Made by a program: the position numbers and the translations under genes
Source: Mariniflexile litorale
GTDB taxonomy: Bacteria; Bacteroidota; Bacteroidia; Flavobacteriales; Flavobacteriaceae
DNA length: 64,000 nt
NCBI RefSeq assembly: GCF_031128465.2
Contig: NZ_CP155618.1
Location: 319,501-383,500, forward strand
Direction of reading: 5' to 3'
In this document: positions 39,871-52,531 of the stretch, piece after piece
Numbering within the stretch: the first letter of the stretch is position 1
Layout: each line of letters starts with the position of its first letter
The notes under the pieces: generated by a model
What the model was told of the DNA's origin: nothing
What the model saw: only the letters and a program-made list of their open reading frames with translations
Databases searched by the model: none

Positions 39871-40177
39871 TTTGTTCAGTACTCATGTTTAATAGGCTAA
39901 TATGTCCATTTCACAAAAGCTTCCATGGTTACAGAGTGAAATAATCCTTAGTTGTGGACAAAATATATGTAGCTTTTTTATTTCTAACTTTCCCAGATTG
40001 TTAAAACATCTGAGGTTTTTGGTAATGCGATAAATACCAGAAGTTAATTGGAATTTTGAATTAAGGTATTTTTTTATGTATCTCAAATTCTAGCTAAACC
40101 TAACCCTTACTAATACACCTTAATATAATGAAAATGTTTTCTATTGTTATATACTACTACTTACATCTTCAATATAA
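39871..40177 (-). other. non-coding gap before SusC1 with a possible gene remnant
   Basis: This stretch separates the DUF2264 stop from the SusC1 control region. I see no intact gene. In minus-strand sense, around 40030-40065, it can be read as LNSKFQLTSGIY. That resembles LNTEFQLISGIN read from the GH43 pseudogene at 45002-45037, and about 77 percent of roughly 39 bases match between the two places. Both look like fragments of an Ig-like domain. A 65-codon open frame (39889-40086) covers part of it but has no other sign of being a gene. The stretch may be scar tissue between two PULs that were joined or reshuffled. Confidence 0.4.
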
Positions 40178-41410
40178 TTAATCTTTTATTGCATGATCAA
40201 TAGCCGTGTTTTGCCCAGACCAGATCTTTTTTTGTGTCCAGGGTTGATAAGGATTACTCCAAAAAGCATCATTAGAAGGTAATCCAAGAACCAGAAAAGC
40301 TTCAGAACATAAATACAAACTTCCTGTAGAAATATACCCCTCACCAATATTTGGCTGATGGCCATATAAACCAATTTGTAACCAGCCATTTTTATTAAAA
40401 GTTCCAGGAGCATTTATTTGATTATAGATCATGGTATATAATGCAGAACGTACTTGTTCGGGGCTTATCTCTATAGGTAATTCTGTCCAAAGTGCTATTT
40501 GTGATAATAATTGAAACGCACCAAAACGATATGCTAGCGATCTACCAATGGGAGGATATGTTCCATCAGGTGAAATGAGGCGCTCTTGAATAGCTGCATA
40601 ACGTTTAGCACGTTTTAATGCTACATCATAATCATTTTTAGCATTCTTATCTTTTTCATAAAGCACTTTTAAAATATCTAGTATCATGGGTTGAATAACA
40701 AAACTATTATAATAATCCCAATGAAAATTGGGTCCATCTCCATACATACCATCACCTAAATACCATTCTTTATGTTTGTTTAAAGGGTAGTCTAAACGCA
40801 TCATATCTGCATCTGCATCAAACTTAAGTAATGCAGCTTCTATCATTCCTGAAAAAAGTAACCAATTACTATAATATGGTTTTATAACTCGTGTAGATTT
40901 TAAAGCGTTAATTACATTTTCTTTTGTGGTTGTATCTAAAGGCTCCCACAATTGTTTTGGTGCTCTAATTAGTGCTTGTGCAAAAAAGGCAGCGTCCACT
41001 AAAGGTTGTTTATCGTTGTTAAAATTCATAAAATCTGGCGACTTAGGATTCGTTGCATTATGAATACATTTTTGAGCTAATAAAATGTATTTTGCTCTTA
41101 ACTTACCTTCCTCTGTTTTATCTGGTCCTAATTCCAACCAAGGAGCCATCCCTGAAAGCAACCTACCAAAAGCTTCTAGATATGTTACATGTGTACGATC
41201 GTCCCATGCGCCTGGAGATTTTTCTACTGGCATTAATTTTTTCAATTCGTTTTTGCTTAATGAAGTTAAAACAGGATCTCCAATTTTAATTAATGAAGAC
41301 ACGAAAAATTCTCGAACCTCTTTAGGTGTTTCTTCTTGTGAATATATTTTATTTATGGATAGAATAGAAATTCCCAAAACTATTAGGATGTATTTTAATT
41401 GATAAATCAT
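40178..41410 (-). CDS. DUF2264 protein, possible beta-glucuronidase (GH154-like)
   Basis: Secreted 410-residue protein (signal to about residue 24, INKIYSQ). It matches the DUF2264 family: an (alpha/alpha) barrel with WDDRTHVTYLEAFGRLLSGMA near the start, then NWLLFSGMIEAALLKF, WYLGDGMYGDGPNFHWDYYN, and SPDGTYPPIGRSLAYRFGAF. Asp and Glu residues in the DGMYGDGP and PDGTYP segments are candidates for catalysis. My recollection is that CAZy GH154, which includes a beta-glucuronidase acting on arabinogalactan proteins, covers DUF2264 members. I am not certain of that link. It is the last gene of Unit A, 394 bp before SusC1 and 150 bp after the multidomain protein gene. Confidence 0.75.
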   Translation of the reverse strand: MIYQLKYILIVLGISILSINKIYSQEETPKEVREFFVSSLIKIGDPVLTSLSKNELKKLMPVEKSPGAWDDRTHVTYLEAFGRLLSGMAPWLELGPDKTEEGKLRAKYILLAQKCIHNATNPKSPDFMNFNNDKQPLVDAAFFAQALIRAPKQLWEPLDTTTKENVINALKSTRVIKPYYSNWLLFSGMIEAALLKFDADADMMRLDYPLNKHKEWYLGDGMYGDGPNFHWDYYNSFVIQPMILDILKVLYEKDKNAKNDYDVALKRAKRYAAIQERLISPDGTYPPIGRSLAYRFGAFQLLSQIALWTELPIEISPEQVRSALYTMIYNQINAPGTFNKNGWLQIGLYGHQPNIGEGYISTGSLYLCSEAFLVLGLPSNDAFWSNPYQPWTQKKIWSGQNTAIDHAIKD

Positions 41411-41513
41411 ATAAATTGTAGTTTAAAAATTCTTGACTTTATTTGAAATGTAAAATATAATTAAATTATAAAACACTTGTATCATTTTGAGTAATATAAA
41501 ATATCTATAAGCA

Positions 41514-41540
41514 AAAAGACTATCTGCTGAATAGTCTTTT
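41514..41540 (-). terminator. terminator after the multidomain protein gene
   Basis: Perfect 10-bp arms AAAAGACTAT and ATAGTCTTTT with a 7-nt loop lie 20 nt past the stop at 41561. The 3' arm ends in a T run in coding sense, as expected for an intrinsic terminator. DUF2264 would then depend on read-through or its own promoter. Confidence 0.65.
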
Positions 41541-41560
41541 ACTTTACATATAATATTATT

Positions 41561-44374
41561 TTAGTGTTTTATTAAGAGCTTTTTTATTGAGGTTTTTTCT
41601 CCTTTGTTTAATTTAAGTATATACATACCTGATGGTAATTTAGAAACATTTAGTTCTCCATGGGCACTATTTACGAAGTTTTTAGTTTTTAATAATCTGC
41701 CATTTATATCATATATATTGGCTGTTGTTAATTCATTACTATTATCTATAGAACTAAAATTTAATATATTATCTGCTGGTATTGGCCAAAAAGACAACCC
41801 TTCTATACAATTATTTTCACATGTTTCGGTTGAAAGGGTTTTATTATAAAGATTAGCAATGTCTTGAGCTGTTAATTCATAATTGTAAATTCTAAAGTCA
41901 TCAATACGCCCACTTAATAAGGGATTTGTAGAGAATTGACTTTTCCCTATATAATTAAACATAGGTTTAAAATCGATAGGTCTAGCTGTTACGGTATTAG
42001 ATTCATTAATTAAAATGCCATTAATATATAATCGTGCTGCGGTAGCTCCTAAAGTAATAGCCACATGAGACCATTGATTTTCGGTTAAGGCTACTGTGGC
42101 ATCCAACGTTTGTAAACCACTGCCATTATTAATTCCAAATTGCACATATCCTGTACCAGAATATGGAGACATATACATAAATTCGTTTGGGTTGTTACCA
42201 AAGTCGAAAATACGTTGCCAAACATTACCACCATTCCAATACACCCATGTTGCTACTGTAATTTCTTCTTGATTTGCTATATCTGGTGGTACCTGCAAGA
42301 AAGAGCTGCCATTTAAAACCAAGGATTCTGAACCAATTTCACCACTATCGTATGAAATAGCTCCCGATGAAGCTGTATGATTTAAGTTTATTGATGTATC
42401 TAAAATGTTTTGCTCAAATTCATAATGAGCAACAAGGGCATTATTTCCACTAGTAGTTGCTGAAACTTCAACAGTATAAGAAGAACTATTTAATGAACTA
42501 TCAACAGCCTTTATTTTGTAAAAATATTGCCTCCCTATGGTTACTGTATTATCTACAAATGATGTAGTAGTAACGTTTCTTCCTATAGTACTATAAGTTC
42601 CTCCAGCAGATTCTGCTCTAAATATAGTATAACCTGCAACATCTCCTTCAGGACTAACCGTCCAATTAAGTTGTATAGATTCTGGATTCCCTGTAGCTAT
42701 TAAGTTAGTTGGTGCTGTTGGGGCATCAAATTCTACGGGTGCACCTATTGGTAAAAAACGCCATTGTTGGCTATGAGCATCTGTTCCTGTTTCTCGCTCC
42801 CATTGGCGAACGTTAGCATTATCTGTAATAGAAGCAGCATCTAAAAACTTACCACTTACACGACTACCAATAAAAAACCAACCATCCTCAGCATACTCAA
42901 TAAACCAATGTCTGTTTAAACTTGAGCTATCTCCGGCAGATACTATATTCGTATTATTATCAAGACGAGAAGCATCAACTGCTAATTTTTGAATTGTAGC
43001 ACTTCCTAAGCCAATTTTATAATAGGTAAAATCGCCTCCAACATCAGCAGGTACCATACTCATTTCCCACTGTTGGAACAATTGATCTGCATCTGAACCA
43101 ATTACAATATTAGCACCATTGGCAGTAGAACCCCCTGCTACTTGTATTACCTTTCCACTTTCACGATTTACTAACTTATACATACCGTTAATAGCTGGCT
43201 GTACATCCTCTCCCCATTGAATATTGATAAGGCGTTCTGCGTTAGGTTGATTTTGGTGATAACCCGTACCTCCAGGCATTTGCATAAAAAACTCTCTTTG
43301 TGGGCCTTGTCCATCATAAAAAACAGCTCTGTCTTTAGAAACAAATTTGTACGATGTGGCTACCGCTTGCCTTTCTGATGCACCTAGGTAAGCTTCTACT
43401 TGACCATCATCATTACGGTATACTGCAGCCGCAGTCCAATTCCCTCTGTTTTCAGTATAAGCTAATCGAGACCCTTTTGTTGCTTTTAAAAAACGACCTC
43501 CTGTATACTCTGGTGTTCCCCACCATATACCCATTTGTAAACCATACTCAAGTCCTGCCATAGCTTCAATTACGTTATGCAATTCATCATTACTTGCATA
43601 GTTACCATCTTGTCTAACAAGTTCAAAAAATGATGCATAGTTAGCAAAACTTCCCGCTAATTGGTGCGTAGTACCTTCCTCGAGCGTATTCTTTAAATAC
43701 GTATACCAAGGTTCTGCTTGATCCGTATTTAATGTACTTGAAGTAATTCGTACACCATCAAGTTCGGGTAGTTTGCGCAACTCTGTATTTAGAGCCAAAC
43801 TGAATGGTTTATCTCCATTACCATATGTACTACCATTATCGCATTCATTACATGGCGCTACTGAAATTACGTTATGGCCTGCATCTTCAAAATAACGAAT
43901 AGTAGCTGCAATGTTTGCTGCCCATGCCACTGGATCGTAACCACCATTAGATGGATCACCATAACTAGCATCAACAGAATTACGAATGCTATTCATGGTT
44001 AAGTTCATTGGGCGCCCTAATAAAGCAAGATAACCAAGACGTTTATTAAGTAACAATTTAATATCTGGATGAAGTTCATCATTATTTGGTCCTACCAATG
44101 GTAGATGAGTGAAATAGGATACACGAACTACATCAACGTTATCAATTCCCATGAAAGAAATAGATCTTTTAACATTAGTTTCATTTGCTTGTGCAGTGTC
44201 TAGGCCCCATACTAATGGTTTAGCAACACCTGTAGCATTTATATCGTAGATTAATATTTCATCTGCCGAAGGTTGAACTTCGAGATGACTACTAGTGCTC
44301 GTTTGGGCATTAATTTGCCATATCCCTATTGCAAAGAGCAAAAAGAACGAAATAAAAAGTGGTGGTTTTTTCAT
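41561..44374 (-). CDS. secreted multidomain glycoside hydrolase-like protein (ricin lectin, FN3, LamG, T9SS tail)
   Basis: Secreted 937-residue protein. Domain order: signal peptide (1-23), an unassigned N-terminal catalytic-like domain (about 30-390), ricin-type lectin (about 395-548, GMYKLVNRESGKVIQVAGGS), fibronectin III (about 553-640, APTNLIATGNPESIQLNWTV), LamG/concanavalin-like domain (about 645-835) and a type IX secretion sorting domain (about 860-937, ending in KKLLIKH). The N-terminal part reads like a clan GH-A TIM barrel. Glu177 in APCNECDNG could be the acid/base, and Glu265 (NDELHN) or Glu308 (AYTENRGNW) the nucleophile. I cannot name the family. The lectin and LamG modules point to a polymer or cell-surface glycan. 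A promoter motif shared with SusC2 lies 131 nt upstream, so it is probably the extracellular endo-enzyme of Unit A. Confidence 0.8.
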   Translation of the reverse strand: MKKPPLFISFFLLFAIGIWQINAQTSTSSHLEVQPSADEILIYDINATGVAKPLVWGLDTAQANETNVKRSISFMGIDNVDVVRVSYFTHLPLVGPNNDELHPDIKLLLNKRLGYLALLGRPMNLTMNSIRNSVDASYGDPSNGGYDPVAWAANIAATIRYFEDAGHNVISVAPCNECDNGSTYGNGDKPFSLALNTELRKLPELDGVRITSSTLNTDQAEPWYTYLKNTLEEGTTHQLAGSFANYASFFELVRQDGNYASNDELHNVIEAMAGLEYGLQMGIWWGTPEYTGGRFLKATKGSRLAYTENRGNWTAAAVYRNDDGQVEAYLGASERQAVATSYKFVSKDRAVFYDGQGPQREFFMQMPGGTGYHQNQPNAERLINIQWGEDVQPAINGMYKLVNRESGKVIQVAGGSTANGANIVIGSDADQLFQQWEMSMVPADVGGDFTYYKIGLGSATIQKLAVDASRLDNNTNIVSAGDSSSLNRHWFIEYAEDGWFFIGSRVSGKFLDAASITDNANVRQWERETGTDAHSQQWRFLPIGAPVEFDAPTAPTNLIATGNPESIQLNWTVSPEGDVAGYTIFRAESAGGTYSTIGRNVTTTSFVDNTVTIGRQYFYKIKAVDSSLNSSSYTVEVSATTSGNNALVAHYEFEQNILDTSINLNHTASSGAISYDSGEIGSESLVLNGSSFLQVPPDIANQEEITVATWVYWNGGNVWQRIFDFGNNPNEFMYMSPYSGTGYVQFGINNGSGLQTLDATVALTENQWSHVAITLGATAARLYINGILINESNTVTARPIDFKPMFNYIGKSQFSTNPLLSGRIDDFRIYNYELTAQDIANLYNKTLSTETCENNCIEGLSFWPIPADNILNFSSIDNSNELTTANIYDINGRLLKTKNFVNSAHGELNVSKLPSGMYILKLNKGEKTSIKKLLIKH

Positions 44375-44505
44375 TAGTTTAGTTTATTAGGTTTAGTTAT
44401 ATCTTTTGTGTGTAGTTATAGATCACAAACTCCTTCTATACAGAAAAAATTTATTTAAAACATCAAAAGGCACTATGCAAAAAACATAAAATTATAAGAT
44501 GCTTA

Positions 44506-44542
44506 GGGTAATAAATCGGTTGAAATTGGCGTACAAAATGCC
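44506..44542 (-). promoter_or_regulatory. candidate HTCS2 operator upstream of the multidomain protein gene
   Basis: This 37-bp stretch matches 57487-57523 before SusC2 at 27 of 37 positions without gaps. Conserved blocks are GGG, ATAAATC, TGAAA and AAAATG. It ends 131 nt before the ATG at 44374. Both sites are upstream of minus-strand genes in the same orientation. HTCS2 is the likely binder, by position only. Confidence 0.5.
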
Positions 44543-44598
44543 TTATACCTAATTTATTCTTTAATTGTTTTAAAAAAGTAGGATGATTGCTTTTTAAA

Positions 44599-45142
44599 CT
44601 ATTTATAAGAATGAATTCCTGTAGTGGTTGGTTCTACAGGAATAATACTCCCGCCTACATTAAATTCTAATTTATTATGAATACTTTGCGGTTGAAACCA
44701 GCTGCAGCTCCCATAGTTACACCTTTAGGACGATTAAAACAGTGATAAACAATATATCACATGTTAGTCTCTGGAGTTTGTAGGGCATTATTCATGTATC
44801 TAAAATGGCATATCTTACTCCTTAATTTGGACTTCTTGCTATACCATCTTCAGATCACATAAAATAATACTTGCCATTTCTATAAAATGCTGTATTGTTC
44901 TGTTTTGATTTGAAAATTTATAGTTTTTAGTTAGTTCAACTATTGAAAATGTATATCCTACTGAACCATTCCTAAAATATTGAGGGTTTGCTGGCTATAA
45001 CATTAATACCTGAAATTAATTGAAACTCGGTATTCAGGTTTTTTTATTTAAAGGAAGATAAATAGTATTATTTTCATCATCAATAGCCACATTATTCTTT
45101 TTAATTACTTCAGTATTAAACCCTATAAAAAAGCATTTTCTC
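44599..45142 (-). pseudogene. decayed GH43 gene segment (Ig-like domain plus GH43 C-terminus)
   Basis: Reading leftward from the GH43 stop at 45143, other frames give recognisable protein pieces. First come NVAIDDENNTIYLPLNKKT and LNTEFQLISGINVIAS, which look like an Ig-like domain. Then come NGKYYFM-stop-SEDGIARSPN-stop-GVRYAILDT and NNALQTPETNM-stop-YIVYH, followed by FNRPKGVTMGAAAGF. These match the end of a GH43 catalytic domain, where KYYFMWSEG and DWYIVYHR are typical. Two of the stops are TGA where Trp is expected. The last piece, LEFNVGGSIIPVEPTTTG, runs to a stop at 44599-44601. At least two frameshifts and three internal stops show a dead gene. Most of this GH43 domain is deleted. 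The frame right after the intact GH43 ORF (GENRRKCFFIGFNTEV) joins directly to the remnant. Confidence 0.72.
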
Positions 45143-46165
45143 CTATTTTCTCCATTTTTTTAAAAGAGACGCTTCTTCCGTTTGCGTTATTGGGATTACA
45201 GTACCATGACGTGGGTGAAAATTCATTGAAATGGCATCATCAACTACTGAAAAACTCATTAAATCTGTACTTTTTGTAAATTGATATTTTCCAGAGGTAT
45301 ACATATCATACATTAAAATATAAGTATCTGAACCAATCAGCTTAAAAATACTAGAACCCTCAACTGGTTTATCTGTTACGTTCATAAAACCTTCTAACTC
45401 CTTATATCCACTTGTTAAATTATCTGAAATAGCCTGCATAATCCCTTTTTTAGATTCATCTTCATTTTTGAAAAAGAGATGGTATTTTCCATCTTTATAA
45501 ATAATATCGCCATCAATACATGCTGCATTGCTTGGACTGTAATATAATTGTTTTGGAACAGTTTCTAATCCTGTGAAATCTTTATTTGCATAGGCATAAT
45601 AAATAATATCTGGACCTTTATCACCTAACATAGACCAGTAAATCATATATTTATTAGTATCCTTATCATAAATAGTTTGCGGTGCCCAAACACGTTTTAC
45701 ATCCCCAAACTCTTTAGGATAAGTTTCTGGTATGTTTATAACTGTAGATGACCAATTAATTAAATCGGTAGATTTCATTAAAACCATAGCATAATTATTC
45801 CATCCCTGTTCTGTCACATACAAATCTGTTACAACCATGTAGAATGTTGTTCCATCTTCACCACGCAAAATATGAGGGTCTCGCACACCGCCAGATGTAC
45901 TAATAGCTTTAGAATCTATAATAGGTTCATTATTATTAAGTGCATAATAATTATAACCATCTTTACTTAGAGCATAACGTATTGACTCTTCTCCTGGGCC
46001 GTTTCCTACAAAATAAGTAAATAGATAATTTTTAAATTGAATATCATTTGTTGTAGCTGATTTGGTGTTTAAATCACTAGCTGTTTTCTTGTAAAGTTTA
46101 TGACAAGATGTTAGTAGTAAAATAAAAAGTGCAAAACTAATCGCAAATATTCTTTGTAATTTCAT
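45143..46165 (-). CDS. GH43-family glycosidase (possibly truncated by a frameshift)
   Basis: Lipoprotein of 340 residues (LLLTSC, no acidic run after Cys). A five-bladed propeller is complete: Asp96 in GGVRDPHIL is the expected base, Asp218/Asp220 in CIDGDIIYKDG includes the pKa modulator, and Glu269 in PVEGSSIF is the expected acid. GH43 enzymes are inverting, with arabinofuranosidase, xylosidase or galactosidase activities, and the subfamily cannot be fixed by eye. The ORF ends at KKWRK-stop. A shift of one base would continue into the remnant downstream, so the ancestor was probably a longer two-domain protein. The catalytic domain itself looks whole. It follows GH2 by 6 bp. Confidence 0.87.
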   Translation of the reverse strand: MKLQRIFAISFALFILLLTSCHKLYKKTASDLNTKSATTNDIQFKNYLFTYFVGNGPGEESIRYALSKDGYNYYALNNNEPIIDSKAISTSGGVRDPHILRGEDGTTFYMVVTDLYVTEQGWNNYAMVLMKSTDLINWSSTVINIPETYPKEFGDVKRVWAPQTIYDKDTNKYMIYWSMLGDKGPDIIYYAYANKDFTGLETVPKQLYYSPSNAACIDGDIIYKDGKYHLFFKNEDESKKGIMQAISDNLTSGYKELEGFMNVTDKPVEGSSIFKLIGSDTYILMYDMYTSGKYQFTKSTDLMSFSVVDDAISMNFHPRHGTVIPITQTEEASLLKKWRK

Positions 46166-46171
46166 CTCTTT

Positions 46172-49387
<3,216 letters not shown>

Positions 49388-49422
49388 TTAGTAGTTTATA
49401 CTATTTAAGATACTAAATGACA

Positions 49423-49456
49423 GAGCAAAGAAGTTGAGAGACTAACATCTTTGCTC
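49423..49456 (-). other. stem-loop between GH115 and GH2 genes of Unit A
   Basis: Arms GAGCAAAGA and TCTTTGCTC (9 bp, perfect) enclose a 16-nt loop, 140 nt past the GH115 stop. No T run follows directly, so it may be an mRNA-processing or stability element and not a terminator. Confidence 0.4.
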
Positions 49457-49463
49457 ACGTCAT

Positions 49464-49510
49464 AAACAACTAAACAAACTAAACAAACTAACTAAACAAA
49501 CTAAACTAAC
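49464..49510 (+). repeat. tandem AAACAAACT / AAACTAAC repeat
   Basis: About five degenerate copies of a 9-nt A/C-rich unit (AAACAAACT) lie next to the stem-loop. The composition resembles the leaders before several start codons in this window but in the opposite orientation. There is no spacer structure, so it is not a CRISPR array. Confidence 0.5.
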
Positions 49511-49596
49511 TTTTATTTTAACTCTAAAAGGCCTTGTTATATACTATAATAAACTTACAAAGCCGTTAAAGAGTTATACTTATTTTTTTATAAAAA

Positions 49597-52497
49597 CTAC
49601 TTGGTTTTAGGGTTAACCAAGGTGGGTTTTGGACCTAAATAAGAGTTTTTCATACCACCAAAATCAACAACTACTTTTTGTATAACCATGCCTGGATTAC
49701 CTGAAATCAATTTCAAAGTATGCTTCCCCGGTTTATCAATTAATATTTTACTTGTATTAATGGTGCTATTTCTAATAACATTTTTTTTCCAATCAAATGA
49801 GTATTCTGGTGAAGCTGTTGTTTCCCAACTTACCATACTATTATCTATTTGAACTCCATAAGTGGTGCCATTTTTTTCATCTTTACCAAATAATGGTAAG
49901 GCATAGGTATGTACGGTTACCCAACCTGCTGTTTCTGAATAAAAATCGTACTCTACACTCGCATTTCTCCAACCTTTATCTACAATAGTTCCTAATTGAA
50001 CACTATTTCCCTCATAACCTAGTTCTTCAATAACTTGAATTTTCATACCATTCTTTTCGTACTTTCTAGAAAATTCGGAAGGCGAAATAGAAACGACACC
50101 GTTATCTTCAACATAAAGAACATTTAACTCTTCTGCGCTTGTTGCCGGGTTATGTAATGACAAGTGAACTTTTTCTATCTGATCTCCTGCATTTATATGA
50201 ATCTCTCCTTTAATGTTAGTTCCTACTGGAGCTTTGGACCAATCAACAGTAACATTAACGGTTTCTTGCGTACTGGTTTTTCCTTTATTTTTACTAAGTA
50301 AAATCCAGCTATTATCTGTTTTAGCAGACCATTTTAAATCGTTTTTACCTTTATTAAAAACCTCAATACTATGAGATTGTTTTGTAAACTTGTTAAACCT
50401 AGGTAATACATTAATAGTATTTATTGAAGATCCACTTGGTATAAACACACCCATTTCTGAATTTTCTGGTAAATCTATTTTTTCTGTTTCAGGGAGTTGA
50501 ATTTCTGGAAGTCTTTCTGGAGCGGTCATTATTCCTGTCCATTTCCCGTTTTCTAAGCCATTATAATGTGCTGTAATTTCTGTTAAACGAGCATCATATG
50601 CTTTAACATCATCAATCAAACCATTTGTAGCAGCTCTACCTTGTTGCGCATACCAACGGTTTTTTTGAGCCGCTAACATTTTTTTACTCACTAATGATGA
50701 TCCTACTACAGGATAATATAGGAGATGATAAAAACTTGATTTATATTGATCCGGTAATTCTTTAAGAAGTTTTTCTGCTTTACTAGCTATTCTATCGTAT
50801 TCATCAATACGATTTTGTGCTTCATTATAATTGGTAAAAGAAAACTCTGTATCGATTATTCGTTCTTTAGCATCGATACTATTCCAACGCCAATCCCAAC
50901 CCATATATTCTGGTTTACGTTCAAAACCTAAATGGAAATAACTGTTATAAATATCTTTAAAATCTTCTTTGTATTTATTTCCAAAAATGGAGGCTAAAAA
51001 AGAACTATTGTAATCTGGTACGGTATTATAAGTTACCATATCAATATCCCAAGCTAAGTCTAAGAAAAACTGCATTCCCAACTCACCTGGTTTAATATCG
51101 CCAACATTAAGTAACCAATAACGGTCTGCCCCATTTTGGTATGCTTTAAACATTTCCTCATAAATTAGAGCTGGTGGGGTTGTATTTAACCACAAATAAT
51201 CGTTAGGTTCTCCTAAATATGATATGTGATAATAAACTCCTGCACCTCCTTTACGTTTCGCTTCTTCATTATCACTTAACTTTTTAATATAACCAAAATT
51301 GTCATCTGGCCAAACTATTGTAACATCGTCAGGTAATTTCATACCACTTTCATAAATGTCTAAGACTTCTTTGTATGGAACAAATATTTGTGGGATTTCT
51401 TCTTTAGATTTTTTAATATATTTTGTTAATATATCTCTTTCGGCATCTATAACTTGTTCTAAAACATTTGCTTTAGTATAACCTTCTGGTACATCTTTCA
51501 TTCCTGTATCGTGAATACCACGCATACCAACTGTGTATATGTTTTCAAATGGAGCGGCTTCTTTTACTCTTTTATCAAGAGCAGCAAGTACCCCTTTTTT
51601 ATTTCTTACATAATCCCAAGCTCCATCAATTTTTTTATCCCATTCTGTAGTGTTATTATACAGCAATGGTTCTGCATGACTACTAGTCATCATAATTGCA
51701 AATTTATCTGCAACCATTTTATTTTCTGGATATTTATAAAAGGCACCAGTAACCTCGTGCATAGCGGGCGCTAACATGTTTGCTTTTAAACGAAGAAGTA
51801 ATTCGCAAACTTTCTCGTAAGTATTTGGTCCAATATCATTTATTTGTGGATCCATTAATTTTGAAGCCCAAGGTTTTAAACCCCAATCTTCGTCATTTAT
51901 AAATACACCTCTATATTTAACAGAAGGTGCTTTTGATATAAAATCTATATCAGCAATACTAAGTTCTTTTCTTTTAACAGTAGGCACATCTGCCCACCAA
52001 TACCAAGGAGAGACTCCAATGGTTTTGGAAAGATCGAAAACACCATAAGCGGTTCCTCGTCTATCACTACCTATTATTACTAAGGCATTGTCAACATTAG
52101 GTAATGGATTTTTAACTGTTTTATACAAATATCTTTCCCAATTACCTTCTAATTCTGTACTATTTACTTTACCGCTTTTTATTAACTGATTTATTAATTT
52201 GCTTTTACCAAGCGTACCAATTATAATAGCATTTTTTGCTTTTGGCTTGTTACTCGATACTACAGGTAATTTAGCAGTAACTCGCTCTATATCTTCAGCT
52301 AATAATTTTGATGCCATTTTTACAACTTCAAAATCTGAAGCATCATAATAAATGGTAGCCGTATTATTTTTATTTACAATAGAGAAAACTGAGGCATCAC
52401 CTGTTGTGTTAACTAAACTTAACTGTGCTTGTAACGTATTAATTCCTAGTGTAATTACAAATAGTGAAATTAATTTACTTAGATGATTTGTTCTCAT
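49597..52497 (-). CDS. GH115 alpha-glucuronidase (Unit A copy)
   Basis: Secreted 966-residue protein (signal to about residue 24, NTLQAQ). It has the same layout as the copy at 17.6 kb: N-terminal domain with IIGSDRRGTAYGVFDLSK, barrel start KYRGVFINDEDWGLKPWA, then MLAPAMHEVTGAFYKYPENK, GMRGIHDTG and WPDDNFGYIKKLSD, and C-terminal beta domains ending GKHTLKLISGNPG. The two copies are clearly paralogous but differ along their length, so they may accept different aglycones. GH115 releases alpha-1,2-linked glucuronate. As the first enzyme after SusD2, in a unit with GH2, GH43 and DUF2264, it could act on a glucuronidated hemicellulose or arabinogalactan-type glycan. Confidence 0.93.
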   Translation of the reverse strand: MRTNHLSKLISLFVITLGINTLQAQLSLVNTTGDASVFSIVNKNNTATIYYDASDFEVVKMASKLLAEDIERVTAKLPVVSSNKPKAKNAIIIGTLGKSKLINQLIKSGKVNSTELEGNWERYLYKTVKNPLPNVDNALVIIGSDRRGTAYGVFDLSKTIGVSPWYWWADVPTVKRKELSIADIDFISKAPSVKYRGVFINDEDWGLKPWASKLMDPQINDIGPNTYEKVCELLLRLKANMLAPAMHEVTGAFYKYPENKMVADKFAIMMTSSHAEPLLYNNTTEWDKKIDGAWDYVRNKKGVLAALDKRVKEAAPFENIYTVGMRGIHDTGMKDVPEGYTKANVLEQVIDAERDILTKYIKKSKEEIPQIFVPYKEVLDIYESGMKLPDDVTIVWPDDNFGYIKKLSDNEEAKRKGGAGVYYHISYLGEPNDYLWLNTTPPALIYEEMFKAYQNGADRYWLLNVGDIKPGELGMQFFLDLAWDIDMVTYNTVPDYNSSFLASIFGNKYKEDFKDIYNSYFHLGFERKPEYMGWDWRWNSIDAKERIIDTEFSFTNYNEAQNRIDEYDRIASKAEKLLKELPDQYKSSFYHLLYYPVVGSSLVSKKMLAAQKNRWYAQQGRAATNGLIDDVKAYDARLTEITAHYNGLENGKWTGIMTAPERLPEIQLPETEKIDLPENSEMGVFIPSGSSINTINVLPRFNKFTKQSHSIEVFNKGKNDLKWSAKTDNSWILLSKNKGKTSTQETVNVTVDWSKAPVGTNIKGEIHINAGDQIEKVHLSLHNPATSAEELNVLYVEDNGVVSISPSEFSRKYEKNGMKIQVIEELGYEGNSVQLGTIVDKGWRNASVEYDFYSETAGWVTVHTYALPLFGKDEKNGTTYGVQIDNSMVSWETTASPEYSFDWKKNVIRNSTINTSKILIDKPGKHTLKLISGNPGMVIQKVVVDFGGMKNSYLGPKPTLVNPKTK

Positions 52498-52531
52498 TGA
52501 TAAAGTATTTTTGTTTAAATTTAATTTAAAA

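Noticed and set aside
39889-40086. A 65-codon minus-strand ORF between DUF2264 and SusC1
   Set aside because: It has no recognisable domain, signal or start context, and it overlaps what looks like an Ig-domain fragment. I treat it as part of a remnant.
41085-41402. A 105-codon plus-strand ORF inside the DUF2264 gene
   Set aside because: It is antisense to a clear conserved coding frame and its translation has no domain character.
49464-49510. CRISPR-like repeat
   Set aside because: The units are 9-nt A/C-rich tandem copies without spacers or cas genes.
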